Source: Peromyscus leucopus (Eukaryota; Chordata; Mammalia; Rodentia; Cricetidae). From it: 64,000 bases of DNA. The notes under the pieces were generated by a model. It saw only the letters and a list, made by a program, of their open reading frames with translations. It ran no database searches and was not told the origin of the DNA. The DNA lies in the NCBI RefSeq assembly GCF_004664715.2, contig NC_051069.1, positions 78,452,647 through 78,516,646 of the forward strand. The letters run 5' to 3'. This document shows, piece after piece, positions 44,111 through 56,074 of this stretch (position 1 is the stretch's first letter; each line of letters starts with the position of its first letter). The position numbers and the translations under genes were made by a program.

Positions 44111-45856
44111 TCTGACTCACTGATGTCTATGTGCTTAAATTGGCCTGAATTTAAATCATGCACAGCCCTGTGAGGTTCTACAATTCCCTGACCATCTCAT
44201 TTGGCATATCTGCAACACACACATGTGACAACCCCAACCCACAGGGCAACAGTAACAGTTAGAGGAGATGAGTGACCCAAAACCACTTAATCCAGAGAAT
44301 TTAACAGATGCATAGCCAACATCACTAAAAAGATAAAGCCTCTATCGACAGTGGCCTTGACACAGGACCTACCACCCCACGACCATGACTTTAACAAATG
44401 TTCTAAGAACTGTGGTGTTTTAGACCATGTTCACAATTTCTTTAGGTTCATATCAGGCCAGTCTTGTGAAAGAGCCTCTGCCCTGGCTGTCATCTGTACA
44501 TGAGGCACCAAATATGCATCTATTGCAGGCAGCTCCTTAAGCAGGACCAAGAAATAATAGCATCCCTGCCCTCTGGCTTAAAGAAAAATAGGCCAGGGCC
44601 CAATGAGAGAAATAGGACCAAGGCCTCTGCCCCAGATTCGAAGCAGTGAGTGCTTTGACATGCAAGGAGTCCTCCAGTCAAAGACAGGAGGAGCCTGAGA
44701 TGCAATCCAATGGGTGATCTAAACATACCACAAAGTCTCTAACACCAGCCTCTAGGAGGAGCTAGGTCTGGGCAATGATAATACCTGTGCTCCAGCATCC
44801 ACTTTTTTCCTGATGAGAAAGTGGAGCCAGAGTGGAAATGTGGTGAAGGTCTGAAGGATACAGATTTGTTTCTGATCCTTGAGAGGAAGGTGGCTTCTTA
44901 CCAGCAGGAGGGAAACGTAGCTCCCTGACTAGATGTCAGGCTACAGGACCATCTTACCACCTTTCAAAGACCCAAAGTGTGAGAAGAAAAAAACACAGTG
45001 GTTCACCTCTTCTTCTAGGAAAACAGCTGTCCTGTCTCTTTTGAGACTCCCACAGTTCTTGCCACAACTTTGGTTCTGTGTCTGTAAATACTACAGGGCA
45101 TGAAAACTCACAAGTATTCAAAACTCAAGAATATCTTCAAAGATGGCTCCTATGTGCTTGAAAGGGAATGCTTCTAGCAGATAGAAGGAGTCCATAGCAA
45201 AGGCCCCTCTCTCATCATCTTGTTCCTCTAGCAGAAAAAAAAGGGGGTTCACATTTCAGTGTCTAAAGTAAGTTGCTTAACATGCTTATTTCTTACCGCC
45301 ATTCTATTGAATTCATTTTCATTCCATGTAGCCCATCTGACAGACATTGAAGAGATCAGAGGTGCTGTAGATATTAGACACAGAGAGAAGAATTCAGTCT
45401 CTACATCCAAGGAAGTTAGAAGGTCATGGGTAACAGTGACCTGCAAAGCCCTTAGCAGAAAAGAACCCCGCACTGCCTTTGGAGGAGATGGAAAAGAATG
45501 ACTTGTGGCTCCTGCCTGAAACAGAGGTAAGGGATGTAAGGCAGAGGCCCTGGAAAGGTGTTAAGTTGGAGACAGCCAACATTCCAGTTTTCAGGTGAGG
45601 GTGTGAAAGGAGGCCAGGGATGTAAGATGAAGACCAATCACCATGCCAGGGACACTGCTTTAATGTGTGTCCTGCCTGGTAAGCAAAAGGAAGCTCTAAG
45701 GTCCTAAGAAAAGCCACAGTTGAGTCAGACATGAAGAGGGAGGCTTGGGGACAAGACAGCAATGGAAAGATCACTCAAGCTGCTGCTGTCAGTGCACAGG
45801 AGAAGCACAGGGAAGCAAAGACGCGCCTCTTCTCTAACTGAATTTTAAAGCTAACA
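44111..45856. other. Repeat-poor unassigned sequence
   Basis: About 1.75 kb. One short MIR-like patch near 44225-44290 (AACCCACAGGGCAACAGTAAC). The overlapping frames at 45249-45774 lie on both strands and carry no known motif. Confidence 0.45.
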
Positions 45857-46045
45857 CTCCGACATAGATAAATAGCTTAGTTGGTAAAATGCATGCTGCA
45901 CAAGCACAAGTCTGAGTTCCAGGAGAGTAGGAGGCCCTCTCTCTAAACAAGACAGTCAGCTCATAATCGAACTCCTGAGCTTGACCGCTGGCCTCAAAAT
46001 TCACTGGTACATGTATGCACAAGTGCATATGAAACACAGATACCT

Positions 46046-46048
<3 letters not shown>
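45857..46048 (+). mobile_element. B3-like SINE, diverged
   Basis: AATAGCTTAGTTGGTAAAATG head, CAAGCACAAGTCTGAGTTCC B box, and a 3' end of GGTACATGTATGCACAAG that runs into CA. Confidence 0.75.

Positions 46049-46084
<36 letters not shown>
46049..46084. repeat. (CA)n microsatellite at a B3 tail
   Basis: 36 bp of pure CA. Confidence 0.97.
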
Positions 46085-46086
<2 letters not shown>

Positions 46087-46718
46087 TGCATGCATGTATA
46101 TACACACAGAAGAAATGCACCAAATAACTAAATAATGGCCCTTTGATAACTAAGTAGTTCCATTCAGGCAACATCTTCCAGCCGCTTGCTGAGCTCAGCT
46201 CAACCCTTCCTTCCGGGCACCAATAGTCATGCAACACAAAAAGCATCTTCCAGAGATAAACCCCATCTCTCTAGTCCAGGGACCCTTCCAGACAGCAGAT
46301 GCCCCCAGGAGCCAAGGAGAGTCAATCTGCACGGCCTCTTGAGTTTATTTAGACTTGTTGCATTTCCACCAGAGAGACAAAAATGCAAGCATGAGCCGAT
46401 CCCAAGACACCCACAGGGCTCAGGCCAGTGCAGCCCTTTGACTTACCACTCAAACTTCTACCCCACTGAGCCCCACCCTAACAGTCCTTCCAAAACTCAC
46501 TCCAACTCACTTTCCAGGGCTAAGTAACAAGACAGTGTGTTGCTATCTTCTGATTACAGGTGAGTTCATTGGCTTTGGACTTTTGCTCCTAAAAATACCA
46601 TCAGCACATGAAGGGACAGGAGGGGGGGCATCCAGGGGAGTCCTATAGCCACAGCTAAGGAAGCTAGATTGCTTTGCTTTCACTATAGCTGCCCCATGAA
46701 CCCACAGGGTCACTCAGG
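46085..46718. other. Unassigned sequence
   Basis: Nothing recognised. Confidence 0.4.
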
Positions 46719-46744
46719 ATATATATATATATATATATATATAT
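46719..46744. repeat. (AT)n microsatellite
   Basis: 26 bp of alternating AT, a self-complementary tract. Confidence 0.96.
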
Positions 46745-46819
46745 CTTTGTGATTTTTACTAAAACATGCTCTAAACACACTAAGGCCAAAATATATTTGA
46801 CTTAATTTTTTTCACATCT

Positions 46820-46947
46820 GACTGGGCAGTGGTGGCACATGCCTTTAATCTCAACACTCAGGAGATAGAGAATCTCTGTAAGTTTGAGGCCAGCCTGGTC
46901 TATAGAGCAAGGGACAGCCAATGTGGTTACACAGAGAAATCCTGTCT

Positions 46948-46998
<51 letters not shown>
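46820..46998 (+). mobile_element. B1 SINE with A50 tail
   Basis: GACTGGGCAGTGGTGGCACAT, CAACACTCAGGAGATAGAG, AGTTTGAGGCCAGCCTGG, AGAAATCCTGTCTC and then 50 uninterrupted A (46949-46998). The body lacks several bases between AGATAGAG and AATCTCTG compared with a standard B1. Confidence 0.93.
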
Positions 46999-47002
<4 letters not shown>

Positions 47003-47029
47003 GATGCAAATTACTTTCCAGAAGCCTAT

Positions 47030-47165
47030 TTTTCTCAAGGTAGCACCCTCCTCATTACATAATAGAAGCAGACTCAGAGAGGTTAAGGAAGTTGCCCAAG
47101 GCTTCACAGCCGCTCCGAATTAGAACCTATTCGATTTCTCTACATTGTGCACTCTGTCAGTGCAC
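47030..47165 (+). mobile_element. MIR-like fragment
   Basis: ACCCTCCTCATTACATAATAG, CAGACTCAGAGAGGTTAAGG, AAGTTGCCCAAGGCTTCACAG and ATTAGAACCTATTCG follow the MIR 3' half. Confidence 0.78.
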
Positions 47166-48672
47166 AAAACAGTGAATTAGCATAGTACTCAACTCCCACA
47201 AACATCACAAATCACACATGCCATGAAACTATTTCCTATTCCGATTAGCCCCACATTGAAGACCAGTTTAACCATGGGGCTAGCTTGAAAGGTTAAGCAA
47301 AATAATTACCGAGATGCTAAGCCATGCCTTGCCCATCTTTCAGGAACACCTTGTCCAATAAATGACCCTGGAGATCCCCAAGGCACTTTCTCTTTCTTTA
47401 GCATTGCCTGACTCTATTCAGGTTATGAAATCCCAGCCCACCAGTTCTCAGCTGGGCAGCCCGTCACATCAGCTTGCATCTCACATAATCCTTTCCTGCC
47501 GGCTGACTGCTTCCACCTAAGCCTTTCTGTTTGCCTGCTGCTGAGTTCCTTCTGAGCAGTGTCAAATGTGACCTCAGCAGTTCAATTCCCCAAAGCTTGC
47601 ACCATGTTTGGGGCACGTTAAGCTGTAGAACGGACTAAATCAGGACAGGCAAAGGGACAGAAATGACTGATCACTGGACCCCTTACAGCAGGTGCCACTG
47701 CCTGGCCCCTGGATCCTGGGGCTCCAACTCTCAGGCTCCTCCCTGTACTCCATCTGGCTGAGCTCAGCTCATCCCATTTAATGAGCTCAGGAATGCAACC
47801 AGTTGAGACACCCAGTGTTTGCTTTGGCATCTTTGAGCTGAACTGTGGCCCAGGCTCTGCTCATCCACCTGCAGGATCACATAGTTCAGCCCTCAGACAG
47901 CATCCAGAGGCAATGGGAGGGCAACACCCGGAGCGGGGCTCAGACTTGTTGAATATGCTCTGAAGTATAATAAATAGCCACTAGGAGTGCCCTGCAGAGC
48001 TACTGTGGACCTGGGCTAGCATCTGGGGAAGACTCTGTTCTCAGCCTGACTGTGTGACCTCAGAGCTGGAGGCATCAGGGTCAAGGAAGCTATTCTCTTC
48101 CCTGAATGCCACTAGACCCTAATGGTCTTCAGCAAAGCTGCCTCCCACTGAAGTCCACATGCCAGTCTGGCGTTTGATCAGAAAGCACTGGCTAAGCATA
48201 TGGGCTAGGGATTGAAACCAATGCTGTCAGGCTCGGGTGTAAGGAAGTTAACAGAGGCATAGAAATGGAGCCAGAAACCCTTTACCCAACCTGCATCTGG
48301 TTATGATTTTATACTAAGTCAAGACTTTAAGTATATAAGAAAGGGGAAGAAAAAACATGACCTTGGGGTGGTTTCAGAAAACCTGGTTTTGCAAGTAGAT
48401 CAAGAGCCTAAAGCCAGGGAAGCTGTGTTTGGGTGGAGGGACCAGACAGAGTATTCCCAATGCACTCTGGGAGGTGAGCAGTGGGGCTAGAGAGGTAGAT
48501 GGGTACAGACTGGAAGGGTCTTAAAAGTCACGAAAAAAAGAAAGGCTCCTCTTCTGGAACTGGTGATCTATGGAGGGCATGGACTAGCATCATGCACACT
48601 TCATAGTCCGTTACTTATTCCGTCTCCCCCACTAGGACATAAACTCTGAGAGTTTTGTCTGTTTTATTCATT
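47166..48672. other. Repeat-poor unassigned sequence
   Basis: About 1.5 kb with no recognised repeat or gene. AATAAATGACC (near 47357) could be a polyadenylation signal of an old LTR. Confidence 0.45.
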
Positions 48673-48678
48673 GCTGCT

Positions 48679-49047
48679 TGTTGTGGGATGGTCTGTATGT
48701 CAAATTGCCCTGATTGGTCAATAAATAAAACACTGATTGGCCAGTGGCCAGGCAGGAAGTAGGTGGGACAAGGAGAGAGGAGAATTATGGGAAGCAGAAG
48801 GCTGAGGCAGAGAGACACTGCAGCCACTGCCAGGACAAGCAGCATGTAAAGACGCCGGTAAGCCACCAGCCATGTGCAAGGTATAGATTTATAGAAATGG
48901 GTTAATTTAAGATAAAAGAATAGTTAGCAAGAAGCCTGCTACAGTCATATAGTTTTTAAGTAATATAAGCATCTGAGTGATTATTTTATATGTGGATTGT
49001 GGGACTGTGGGGCTTGGTGGAGCCTGGAGAGAAGCCCTCCAGCAACA
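48679..49047 (+). mobile_element. Solo LTR, mys-like ERVK type, 369 bp, 6-bp TSD GCTGCT
   Basis: It begins TGTTGTGGGATGGTC and ends CCCTCCAGCAACA. GCTGCT flanks it exactly at 48673-48678 and 49048-49053. Landmarks are TGATTGGTCAATAAATAAAAC, ACTGATTGGCCAGTGGCC, AGGCAGAGAGACACTG and AGAAATGGGTTAATTTAAGA. It is the best preserved LTR in the window. Size and duplication length agree with what I recall for mys of deer mice, but the subfamily was not searched. Confidence 0.88.
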
Positions 49048-49053
49048 GCTGCT

Positions 49054-49254
49054 TCTAGAGCTGAAGCTGCGATGGCAAACGCTCATTCAACATTAATGAA
49101 AACTGAGTAAGTAAAAGAATGACTTCCTCGCTAGAGAGTGGTGGGCTGTTAGTGAGTTTGGTTTTGTTAATACAGAGCCTGGTGTCCATAATCTTAACAT
49201 CTGAAGAAAATATTTAAAATCCTTTTCTTCTTTCCATTCTAGCCAGCCAGCCTC
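49054..49254. other. Unassigned spacer
   Basis: Nothing recognised between the LTR and the next ERV-like segment. Confidence 0.35.
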
Positions 49255-49590
49255 CAACAAGTCTGTGATCTTAGGGATCTCCTGTAGTAGGTAGCCATTC
49301 CAGCATTGACCTGGAAGTTCCAACCCCCATTGAGGCCTCGGTAATGGTCAAGCCTACAATGCAGGGCTGAGAGAGGATGCTGAAGACCCGAGATCCAGAT
49401 GCGCAGGCTCTCTTGGTTCCTGGACCCTTGACACTGGAGGTAGACCAAGCAGAGTTCTCCAGAGAGCACTGCCAGACTGTGCTACACCTTTCTCAGACCC
49501 TGTAACCTATCCCTTCATTTCTAAGTTACCCCACAAAATAAACCTCCCTTTTAACTACGTGGAGTGGCCTTAATAATTTCACCAATAGTC
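49255..49590 (+). mobile_element. Possible ERV LTR fragment
   Basis: CCCATTGAGGCCTCGGTAATG, CGCAGGCTCTCTTGGTTCC, CAGAGTTCTCCAGAGAGCAC and ACAAAATAAACCTCCC (a polyadenylation signal) recall the R/U5 end of a rodent LTR. No ends were fixed. Confidence 0.4.
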
Positions 49591-50122
49591 TCCTCTGCAG
49601 TTTCCAGATTAATCTGACTCTACAAACCTAGATCACATGCAAAGTGATGAAAACTAAAGGGAAACAGTCCAGAAAGGTAGCCATGCAGGAGGCTGGTCAC
49701 GGGAGAGATCGGGGTTGGAGTCTCAGCTCTGCTCTGTGCTCTCCTAAAGAAGGGGACAAAGCTGAAGCTGAGCAGTTGCCTTCCAGAAGCCTTCATAGAA
49801 ACCACCCCACTGCTCAGACCCATTTCTAAGCTGGGTGCAGTTGACTCATGGTGATGCTCAGAACCATATATAGGTCGACACCTCTACACCTTGCTCTGGA
49901 AGACACATTGGCTCACCTGGTCCTCACTGTCTTTGTATGCTTCCTCTGCCCAACACTCAGAATGCAGACAGGTTGAACCATTCCCCACTTCATCCAGTGT
50001 CATCTATAAGATCTTTGCACGATGCTAAGGCTCTAGCCACATGGGAACAACCAATGACACAAATACACCCCCACATTCCCTTCTCCATCCTTTCATCCAT
50101 TGCAGTTCTTCATGCTGCGTGT
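49591..50122. other. Unassigned sequence
   Basis: Nothing recognised. Confidence 0.4.
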
Positions 50123-50145
50123 TGTGTGTGTGTGTGTGTGTGTGT
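50123..50145. repeat. (GT)n microsatellite with nearby G11
   Basis: 23 bp of GT, followed by 11 consecutive G at 50152-50162. Confidence 0.95.
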
Positions 50146-50207
50146 TTGGCTGGGGGGGGGGGATACGACACACCTCAGTTGAGTCTCTTAAACTGTTGCC
50201 CAAGTAA

Positions 50208-50210
<3 letters not shown>

Positions 50211-50267
<57 letters not shown>

Positions 50268-50368
50268 TCCCTCTCCTCTCCCTCTCCCTCTCCCTCTCCC
50301 TCTCCCTCTCCCTCTCCCTCTCCCTCTCCCCTCCCTCTCCCTCTCCCTCTCCCTCTCTTTCTCCTCCT
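50211..50368. repeat. (CT)n then (CCCTCT)n polypyrimidine tract
   Basis: About 53 bp of pure CT, then about 100 bp of CCCTCT hexamers, giving roughly 155 bp of nearly uninterrupted pyrimidine. Leu/Ser/Pro frames here are artefacts. Confidence 0.97.
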
Positions 50369-50474
50369 AGCATACCCAGGACAGCCAAGTCACAAGTTTC
50401 CCCTCCCATATTTCCAGACAACAAATCCAAATGGGCTAACAGCCATCTCCTCCCATACTAATTGGACCCATTGT

Positions 50475-50685
50475 TCTTCCAGATGCCCCTTATCCGGGGA
50501 TGTACTTGGGACCTGTTAGACATTGCTGCAGCAAAATGCACCATCTGTGAGGAAGGAGGCCAGCACCTTGATCTTGAAGCTCCCAGTTCTTAGAACTGTG
50601 ATTAATACATTTCTGTTACGTATAAGCCACATGGTTTGTGGTGTTTTGTTTTAACGGTCTGAATGGACTGAGAACCCTCTTTTGC
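50475..50685 (+). mobile_element. MLT1-like MaLR LTR
   Basis: GAGGAAGGAGGCCAGCACC, GAAGCTCCCAGTTCTTAG, AACTGTGATTAATACATTTC, ATAAGCCACATGGTTTGTGG and CTGAATGGACTGAGAACCC follow the 3' half of an MLT1 LTR. It is ancient. Confidence 0.78.
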
Positions 50686-52486
50686 CAAGAATACAGCGTT
50701 TACTTCTTCTCCATGCCCAAACCCTCTTGTCTATAAAGAAGTGGTAGTAGATGGAGATGAGGGAAGTAACCCTAGGACAATGGAATCCTGAAGTAACGAC
50801 CTTCAGAGATGCCCCACACCACCAAATTCCAGAGCTGTAGTGTGTGTAGGCAACAGGATGCCCTGCTCCATATTGTTCATGGGGCTTCTAAGAAAAACAT
50901 TAAAGAGAATAGCTTGCCCAAAATCATCCAGCTGCATGACAGCGGGAACAAAGACTTTAGTCTTGAGGATCTCAACTGCAGGAGTGGATCCTCCCGGCCA
51001 TATTCTTGGGAACATTTCAACTAGGTGCCAAGTCCCACTAGGACCACTCTCCAAATTCACAAATAAAAACGCGACATCCTGGCATTCCGATGGTCTCCAC
51101 CGGCCCAGTAACAACGTAAAATAGAAAGTACCAGCCGTTTCCAAGCTCAGGAGTTATGTGACTTTGAAAATCCATATGTGATGAGGGGACATCAATTCCA
51201 AAAGCAGTTACCCAGACAAATGAGTCACAGGGGAGTTTTGCCATAATGATACAGACCTTCTCTAAGTCTTGGTCAAGGAGAACCAGAACTTTTTCGCCAA
51301 GAGTGGAGATTATTAGAACTCCAGATGCATGGTCCCATATTCAGTTAGGGAAAGACAGAACTCAAAAGGCTCTTTTTCTAATATGCATACACTTTCCATA
51401 TTGCTTTCCACACAACACTGGGACTGGGACAGATGCCAGAAGATGAAGTAAGAGCCTGGGAGGGAACACAGACTTATGTTTCTACTTAGAGAAACCTGGG
51501 TCCCTTCTTGTTCTCTCGGCTTTTGTCCTGTCCCCAACCGCTGAAGACACATCAGAGTTGCCAGAAAGAGGGGCCTTTCCTGCACAGCACAGAGCTGCAA
51601 ACCTATCTGAGTACAAACAAAAGCATTTTTAATTGCACATCGTGAAAGTAAAATGGAAAAAAAGTAAAAATAAGGTTCAGCTCAGGCCCTCAGACCCCAG
51701 ACACCCGCACGGCCCATACACACACCACCAAGATGTGGAGAGTGTGAGTCAGCCCACAGTCTTCTCAGCACAGCTTCAGAGGTATTTGCAAACTGGAGAG
51801 TGGATTTAAAAGTTCCTGGGTTTTGATCTTGCAATCTCCATGCTTGAAATCCTCTCTCAAAGGACGGGCAGAAAGTAGAAAGGGAAAAGTGACACACAGC
51901 CATTCTCTTCAGCATCGTATGTAATGACCAAAGAGCTGGAATTTCCAAGATGGCTCCTGGAAGAATCAGTTAAATGGACTGTGCATCATCCATCCTATAA
52001 AGGGGAATTATTGGCCCAATTCACTGCACAGTGCAGTGATCTGAAAACATCCACAAATTCTTTGCAATTTACCCTCTCAAGAGGTAGAGTGGTGATCCCC
52101 ACCTCACCTCCAAAGCTTTGTGAGCCTCTCTAGCTGCCTTGAAGGGCAGAATGAGGTGGAAGTGTCTCTCACGGTGTTTACTGCCACATCTACCCCAGGT
52201 GCTTCCAAGAGAGGGTTTGGAAAGGTACAATTTCTGCTGCTCACTTGGGATACTGTGACCCGTGAGCTGCTGTGTCAGGGTCCACTGTCTTGAGACATTG
52301 GAGAGGGTAATGCCCGAAGAACCCCAGCCCTGTGAATCTCTCCAGCCCAGAGACATAGACGTGGAGGTTCCATCCTGGGAACCCTGACCCCAACCATTAT
52401 CTGATGTCAGCCCCTGAGAGACTCTAAATGAGAACTGCCCAGCCATGCCCAGGCAACACATAACACAGCAGAAGACATTATTGATA
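50686..52486. other. Repeat-poor unassigned sequence
   Basis: About 1.8 kb without a recognised transposon. Frames of 113 residues (50803-51144, minus) and 130 residues (52069-52461, minus) have no motif that I recognise and overlap other frames. If the locus holds an unrecognised exon, this is one of the places to look. Confidence 0.4.
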
Positions 52487-52795
52487 TTGGGTGCTACGGA
52501 GTTAGCTCAGTGCTTACCATGTAAGCATGATGACCTGAGTTTGATACCCAGCACCCACATAAAAAGTCAAGGTGTGGGAAACACTTATAATCCCAGTGCT
52601 GGTGAGGTGGAGACAGGAAGGTCCCTGGGCTCTCCAATCAGAGACCTAGCCTAAAAACTGTGATCCTGGGTGTCTGTGAGGGACTCTGCTTCAAAAATTA
52701 AGACAGGTGGCTCTTGAGGAACAATACCAGAAATTGATCTCTGACTTCCCCATATGGGCATGTGCATGCAATGTGCACAGAAATAAAACAATGTA
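52487..52795 (+). mobile_element. B3 SINE
   Basis: GGGTGCTACGGAGTTAGCTC head, GATGACCTGAGTTTGATACC B box, ATCCCAGTGCTGGTGAGG, TTGATCTCTGACTTCCCC and a tail ending in AATAAAACAATG. Confidence 0.87.
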
Positions 52796-53399
52796 TAAAA
52801 TCTTTAACAGAAATTATCTTTGTTCGTTTAAAAAGCTATTTTAGGGGTGGGTTGCCATACCCCCCCTTGCAGTGAATAACTATCCAAGAGGCAGATATAC
52901 AAAGGGAATGTAGCGAAATAGAACAGCCTGAGTTGGAGACTGAACGGGCCCTCAGTGTGGAACTGCTTCTCTGTCACACGTAGGGGCTGGTAAAGAGAGG
53001 GAGGGTGTCCATCTGTTGTGGGACTTTCATTGGCCCTTGACACGAGTTTCCCAGCATGTTGGCATTTTGTACCAACAAGCGGGAACATCCCACTGCACCT
53101 AAAACGCTGCAGCTGCAGCGGAGGGGGGGGGGGCGTCTTTCCCCTCGCTTCGCTTCGCTTCTGCTTTTGTTACATGTGCTCTTTGGGAAATGTTTGTCGT
53201 TCGGTTCCCCCTGGTGGCTGTGTCTTGCGCCCTCATCCTCGCCCATCAGCAGTCTTGACCCCTCTAATGTTCAACTAGAAGACCCTGCCCCATGATCTCT
53301 GTCCCCACTAACAAGGTATGCACCTTCCAGTGTGTCCCGGTGCCTTCTGGTGCAACATCTGTCTGGCTTGTGCGCATTTCAGATACCAACCTGAGGTTC
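52796..53399. other. Unassigned; may include more L1 3' UTR
   Basis: There is an 11-G run near 53123-53133. CTTCGCTTCGCTTC is a short tandem. The right part may be an upstream continuation of the L1 3' UTR. Confidence 0.35.
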
Positions 53400-53768
53400 T
53401 TCAGCTAGGGAGCCTGCCCGAGACTGACCTAGGCCTTCTGCGTGTGGGTGACAGTTGTGTAGCTTCGTCTGTTTGTGGGGCCCCTAGCAGTGGGGCCAGG
53501 ATCTGTCCCCGGCGAATGAGCTGGCTTTTTGGAACCCATTCCCTATGCTGGGATGCCTTGCTCAGCCTTGATACAGGGGGCGGGGAGCGGGGAGGGGGAG
53601 CTTGATCCTGCCTCAACTTCATATGCCATGCTTCGTTGACTCCCATGGGAGGCCTTTCTGAGGAGTGGATGGGAGGTGAGGGTAGAAGGGAGGTGGGGGA
53701 GGGAACAGGGAGAGAGGAGAGAGGGGAAACTGTGGTTGGTATGTAAAATAAATTAAAATTTTTAATAA
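53400..53768 (+). mobile_element. Rodent L1 3' UTR
   Basis: GGGGCCAGGATCTGTCCCC, GGAGCTTGATCCTGCCTC, TTGACTCCCATGGGAGGCC, TTTCTGAGGAGTGGATGGG and CTGTGGTTGGTATGTAAAAT, then an A/T-rich end. It is a 5'-truncated copy of the same type as the insertion at 33143, with more of the UTR. Confidence 0.88.
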
Positions 53769-54664
53769 TAAGAAAGGAGGGACCCCATTATAAATATGAA
53801 GTTATCTAAGAAAAAAAAGAAAGACATTTGTTTCTTCTCGGCTCTGGCATTCCCTGCTGGGCCTGCAGAACTCACTCTCCTCACGCTCTTACAGCACTCA
53901 CTCCCCACTGCAACATTGTCATTGCTGGAGGGGTACAACTGAGGCAAATCTGGGCTACAGAGCAGCTACATTCTCTTCTAATTCTACCTACCAGCCCCTG
54001 GCCTTTAACAGACTAGGGCAGCTTACCTTCTCCTGTAATTGGCTAGAAATATTAAAAACACCTGGGTTTTTTTTTTTCACTTCCAGCTGGACTACACCTA
54101 AGAATTAGATGTTAGAGCCTCTGTCACACACAGGACACACACACACACTCTCTCTCTCTCCTCATCAGCATTTAGTGTCCATCAGTTTATGGAGCACACT
54201 TCCCTCCTCTTGGTCAGAGTGCAAATGCCCATTTAGTTCACTCTACAACCAGCAGCAAATTGACCTTTAAGAGACTTATGTAACAAAGACAGATGTTAGA
54301 CGGTTGTGTTGGAAGTAGTTGTGTCTGGAAATTTGGAGCAAGGCTACACTCACAGGCTGGTGTGGAGAATGAAGGGCCCTTGCCCCCAGAAAGTGTTCAT
54401 CCTGGAATCAATAATGACTCTGTAATGGGCTGAAATGTAGACTTAAAAATTCCCAGGTTATTTTTAGGAATATATGTATATTTACTTACATATATGCATG
54501 CAATAACAATTAGCTTTAAAAAGAGGCCATGACTTTAAAGGAGAGTGCAGAGAGGTATACGGAGGGTGTGGGGGGAGGAAAGGGAAAGGAAGGGAGGAAA
54601 GTAATTGCATTATAATCTCAAAAAAATAAAAATTCCAATGCCTTCTGGGAGTAAGAAGAGGGAG
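53769..54664. other. Unassigned sequence
   Basis: Nothing recognised. A short CACACTCTCTCT patch lies near 54138-54160. Confidence 0.4.
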
Positions 54665-54838
54665 ATGAGAGATGTGCCAACAGCCACTGGAAGCTAGGAG
54701 GGAGAAGCCATGTGTGGAAGGACTTCCGGGAGGAAGTCACCATGAGAACCTCAGACCTACGAAGAAATACGTTTCTATTGTTGGAAGCCACCTGTTTTCC
54801 GGTCATCTGTTAACCTCAGCTCAGACTAATACAGGCCT
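54665..54838 (+). mobile_element. MLT1-like MaLR LTR fragment
   Basis: GATGAGAGATGTGCCAACAG, AAATACGTTTCTATTGTTGG, AAGCCACCTGTTTTCCGG and CAGCTCAGACTAATACAGG are the 3' end order of an MLT1 LTR. Confidence 0.65.
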
Positions 54839-56004
54839 TGAAGGAGGCATGGGAAGAGGTAAAACTGCTCCCTCTGACGGCTACACAGGCAGGAAGCAGA
54901 GGGGAAAGGGCCTGCTGTAGAGCACTGTTTTCCAGAAATGATACAACCGTTACTCCATTACCATCTGGAAATCAGTGTAGATGTGACGACTGCCTTAGAC
55001 CCTCATAAGATCAGGCCTGCTGATATTCTCTCATAGAAGGAGTAGGCTAGGCTAGGCCTGGGCCAGCCTGGGAGGTCCTGGAGAAATCTTACAGATGAGC
55101 CACCCCTGAGCCTGCCACTTAGTATTCTCGCCAACCGCTCCATAAAGCCTTGTGAGAATGAGGGCCTGAGGTCTATCTGCAGGAGGAATGGAGGGAAGGC
55201 TTTGAAGAGCAAGGGGGGAGCAGAGTGCCTCTTGCCTGAGACCAGGGAAATTGGTACAGGGGTATTGTGGGGACAACTTGGTCTTGTCAGGCGGGGCCCA
55301 CTGAGGTCATTAGTTCAAAGCAGAAGAAAGAGGTCTCTGTGGCGTAAAACTGATGGGAGCTGCCTCTGAGCACAGAGGGCCCCCACCTCCCCAGCTCCTC
55401 AGGGAGCTAACAGCAAAGGCAGCAGAGCTTTTCCCTCATTTTAATTTGATCAGTTCAAAGGAGTGTGACCTTATTCTGCAATCACAGGCTGGTGAAGCCT
55501 GAGACATTCCAGAGAGGTGAGCATGCCTGCAGTTTCCCAAAATAGGTAAGAAATTAACACCTCCAAAATAGCTGTGTGAGAGCCACCAGAGGGGTGCAGC
55601 CTGGTTCTGGAGCAGCTGCTGCCTTCTTCCCGTCTCCGTGTTCCTCTTCATCCGGCCCTTCCCCACCCACCTGCCACACTCCTCTCCACTCCCTACAGCC
55701 CTCTGTTTCTCTTTCTGCTCCTGTCCTGTCCTCTAGACCTTCTCCTCTCCTCCCTTCCTGCCCCTTTCCACCTCCATTTTCCCCTCCCTGTGATCCTCAC
55801 CTTTCCTCCACCTTCTTCTTCTTGAGGGAGACGCTAAGCCCACAGTTGTGTTTCCCAAGGCCCGAAGCAGCAGGGAGTCCCTTCTCCTCTACTTGGAGAC
55901 AGTGCAGCCAGGGCAAGTCCTGGCTGGTCTCTGGCTAAGCAGGAAGCCTCAGGAGTTTAAGATGTGAAAAGGAGAGAGAGGCTCCTTCCTGGAAGAGGTC
56001 TTCT

Positions 56005-56010
<6 letters not shown>
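54839..56010. other. Unassigned; C/T-rich patch at 55620-55830
   Basis: No repeat or gene is recognised. The pyrimidine-rich patch produces a Pro/Ser-rich frame that I reject. Confidence 0.4.

Positions 56011-56037
<27 letters not shown>
56011..56037. repeat. Poly(A) run of 27
   Basis: Twenty-seven A between two AATT motifs. No SINE body is recognised immediately upstream. Confidence 0.95.
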
Positions 56038-56074
56038 TTAAATCCATACCATTTTTCATGCAACAAATAACCTT

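Noticed and set aside
49255..49590. Continuation of the 48679 element as its internal region
   Set aside because: The 6-bp duplication closes the LTR at 49047, so sequence after 49053 is outside that insertion.
50041..50430. Ser/Leu/Pro and Arg/Glu frames on both strands
   Set aside because: They are translations of the CT/CCCTCT tract.
52069..52461. 130-residue minus-strand frame as a possible exon
   Set aside because: No recognised family and no clear splice or initiation context. Left as unassigned rather than called.
53100..53170. CpG island or promoter
   Set aside because: Only a few CpGs in a G-run and CTTCG repeat patch. The density is too low and the patch too short.
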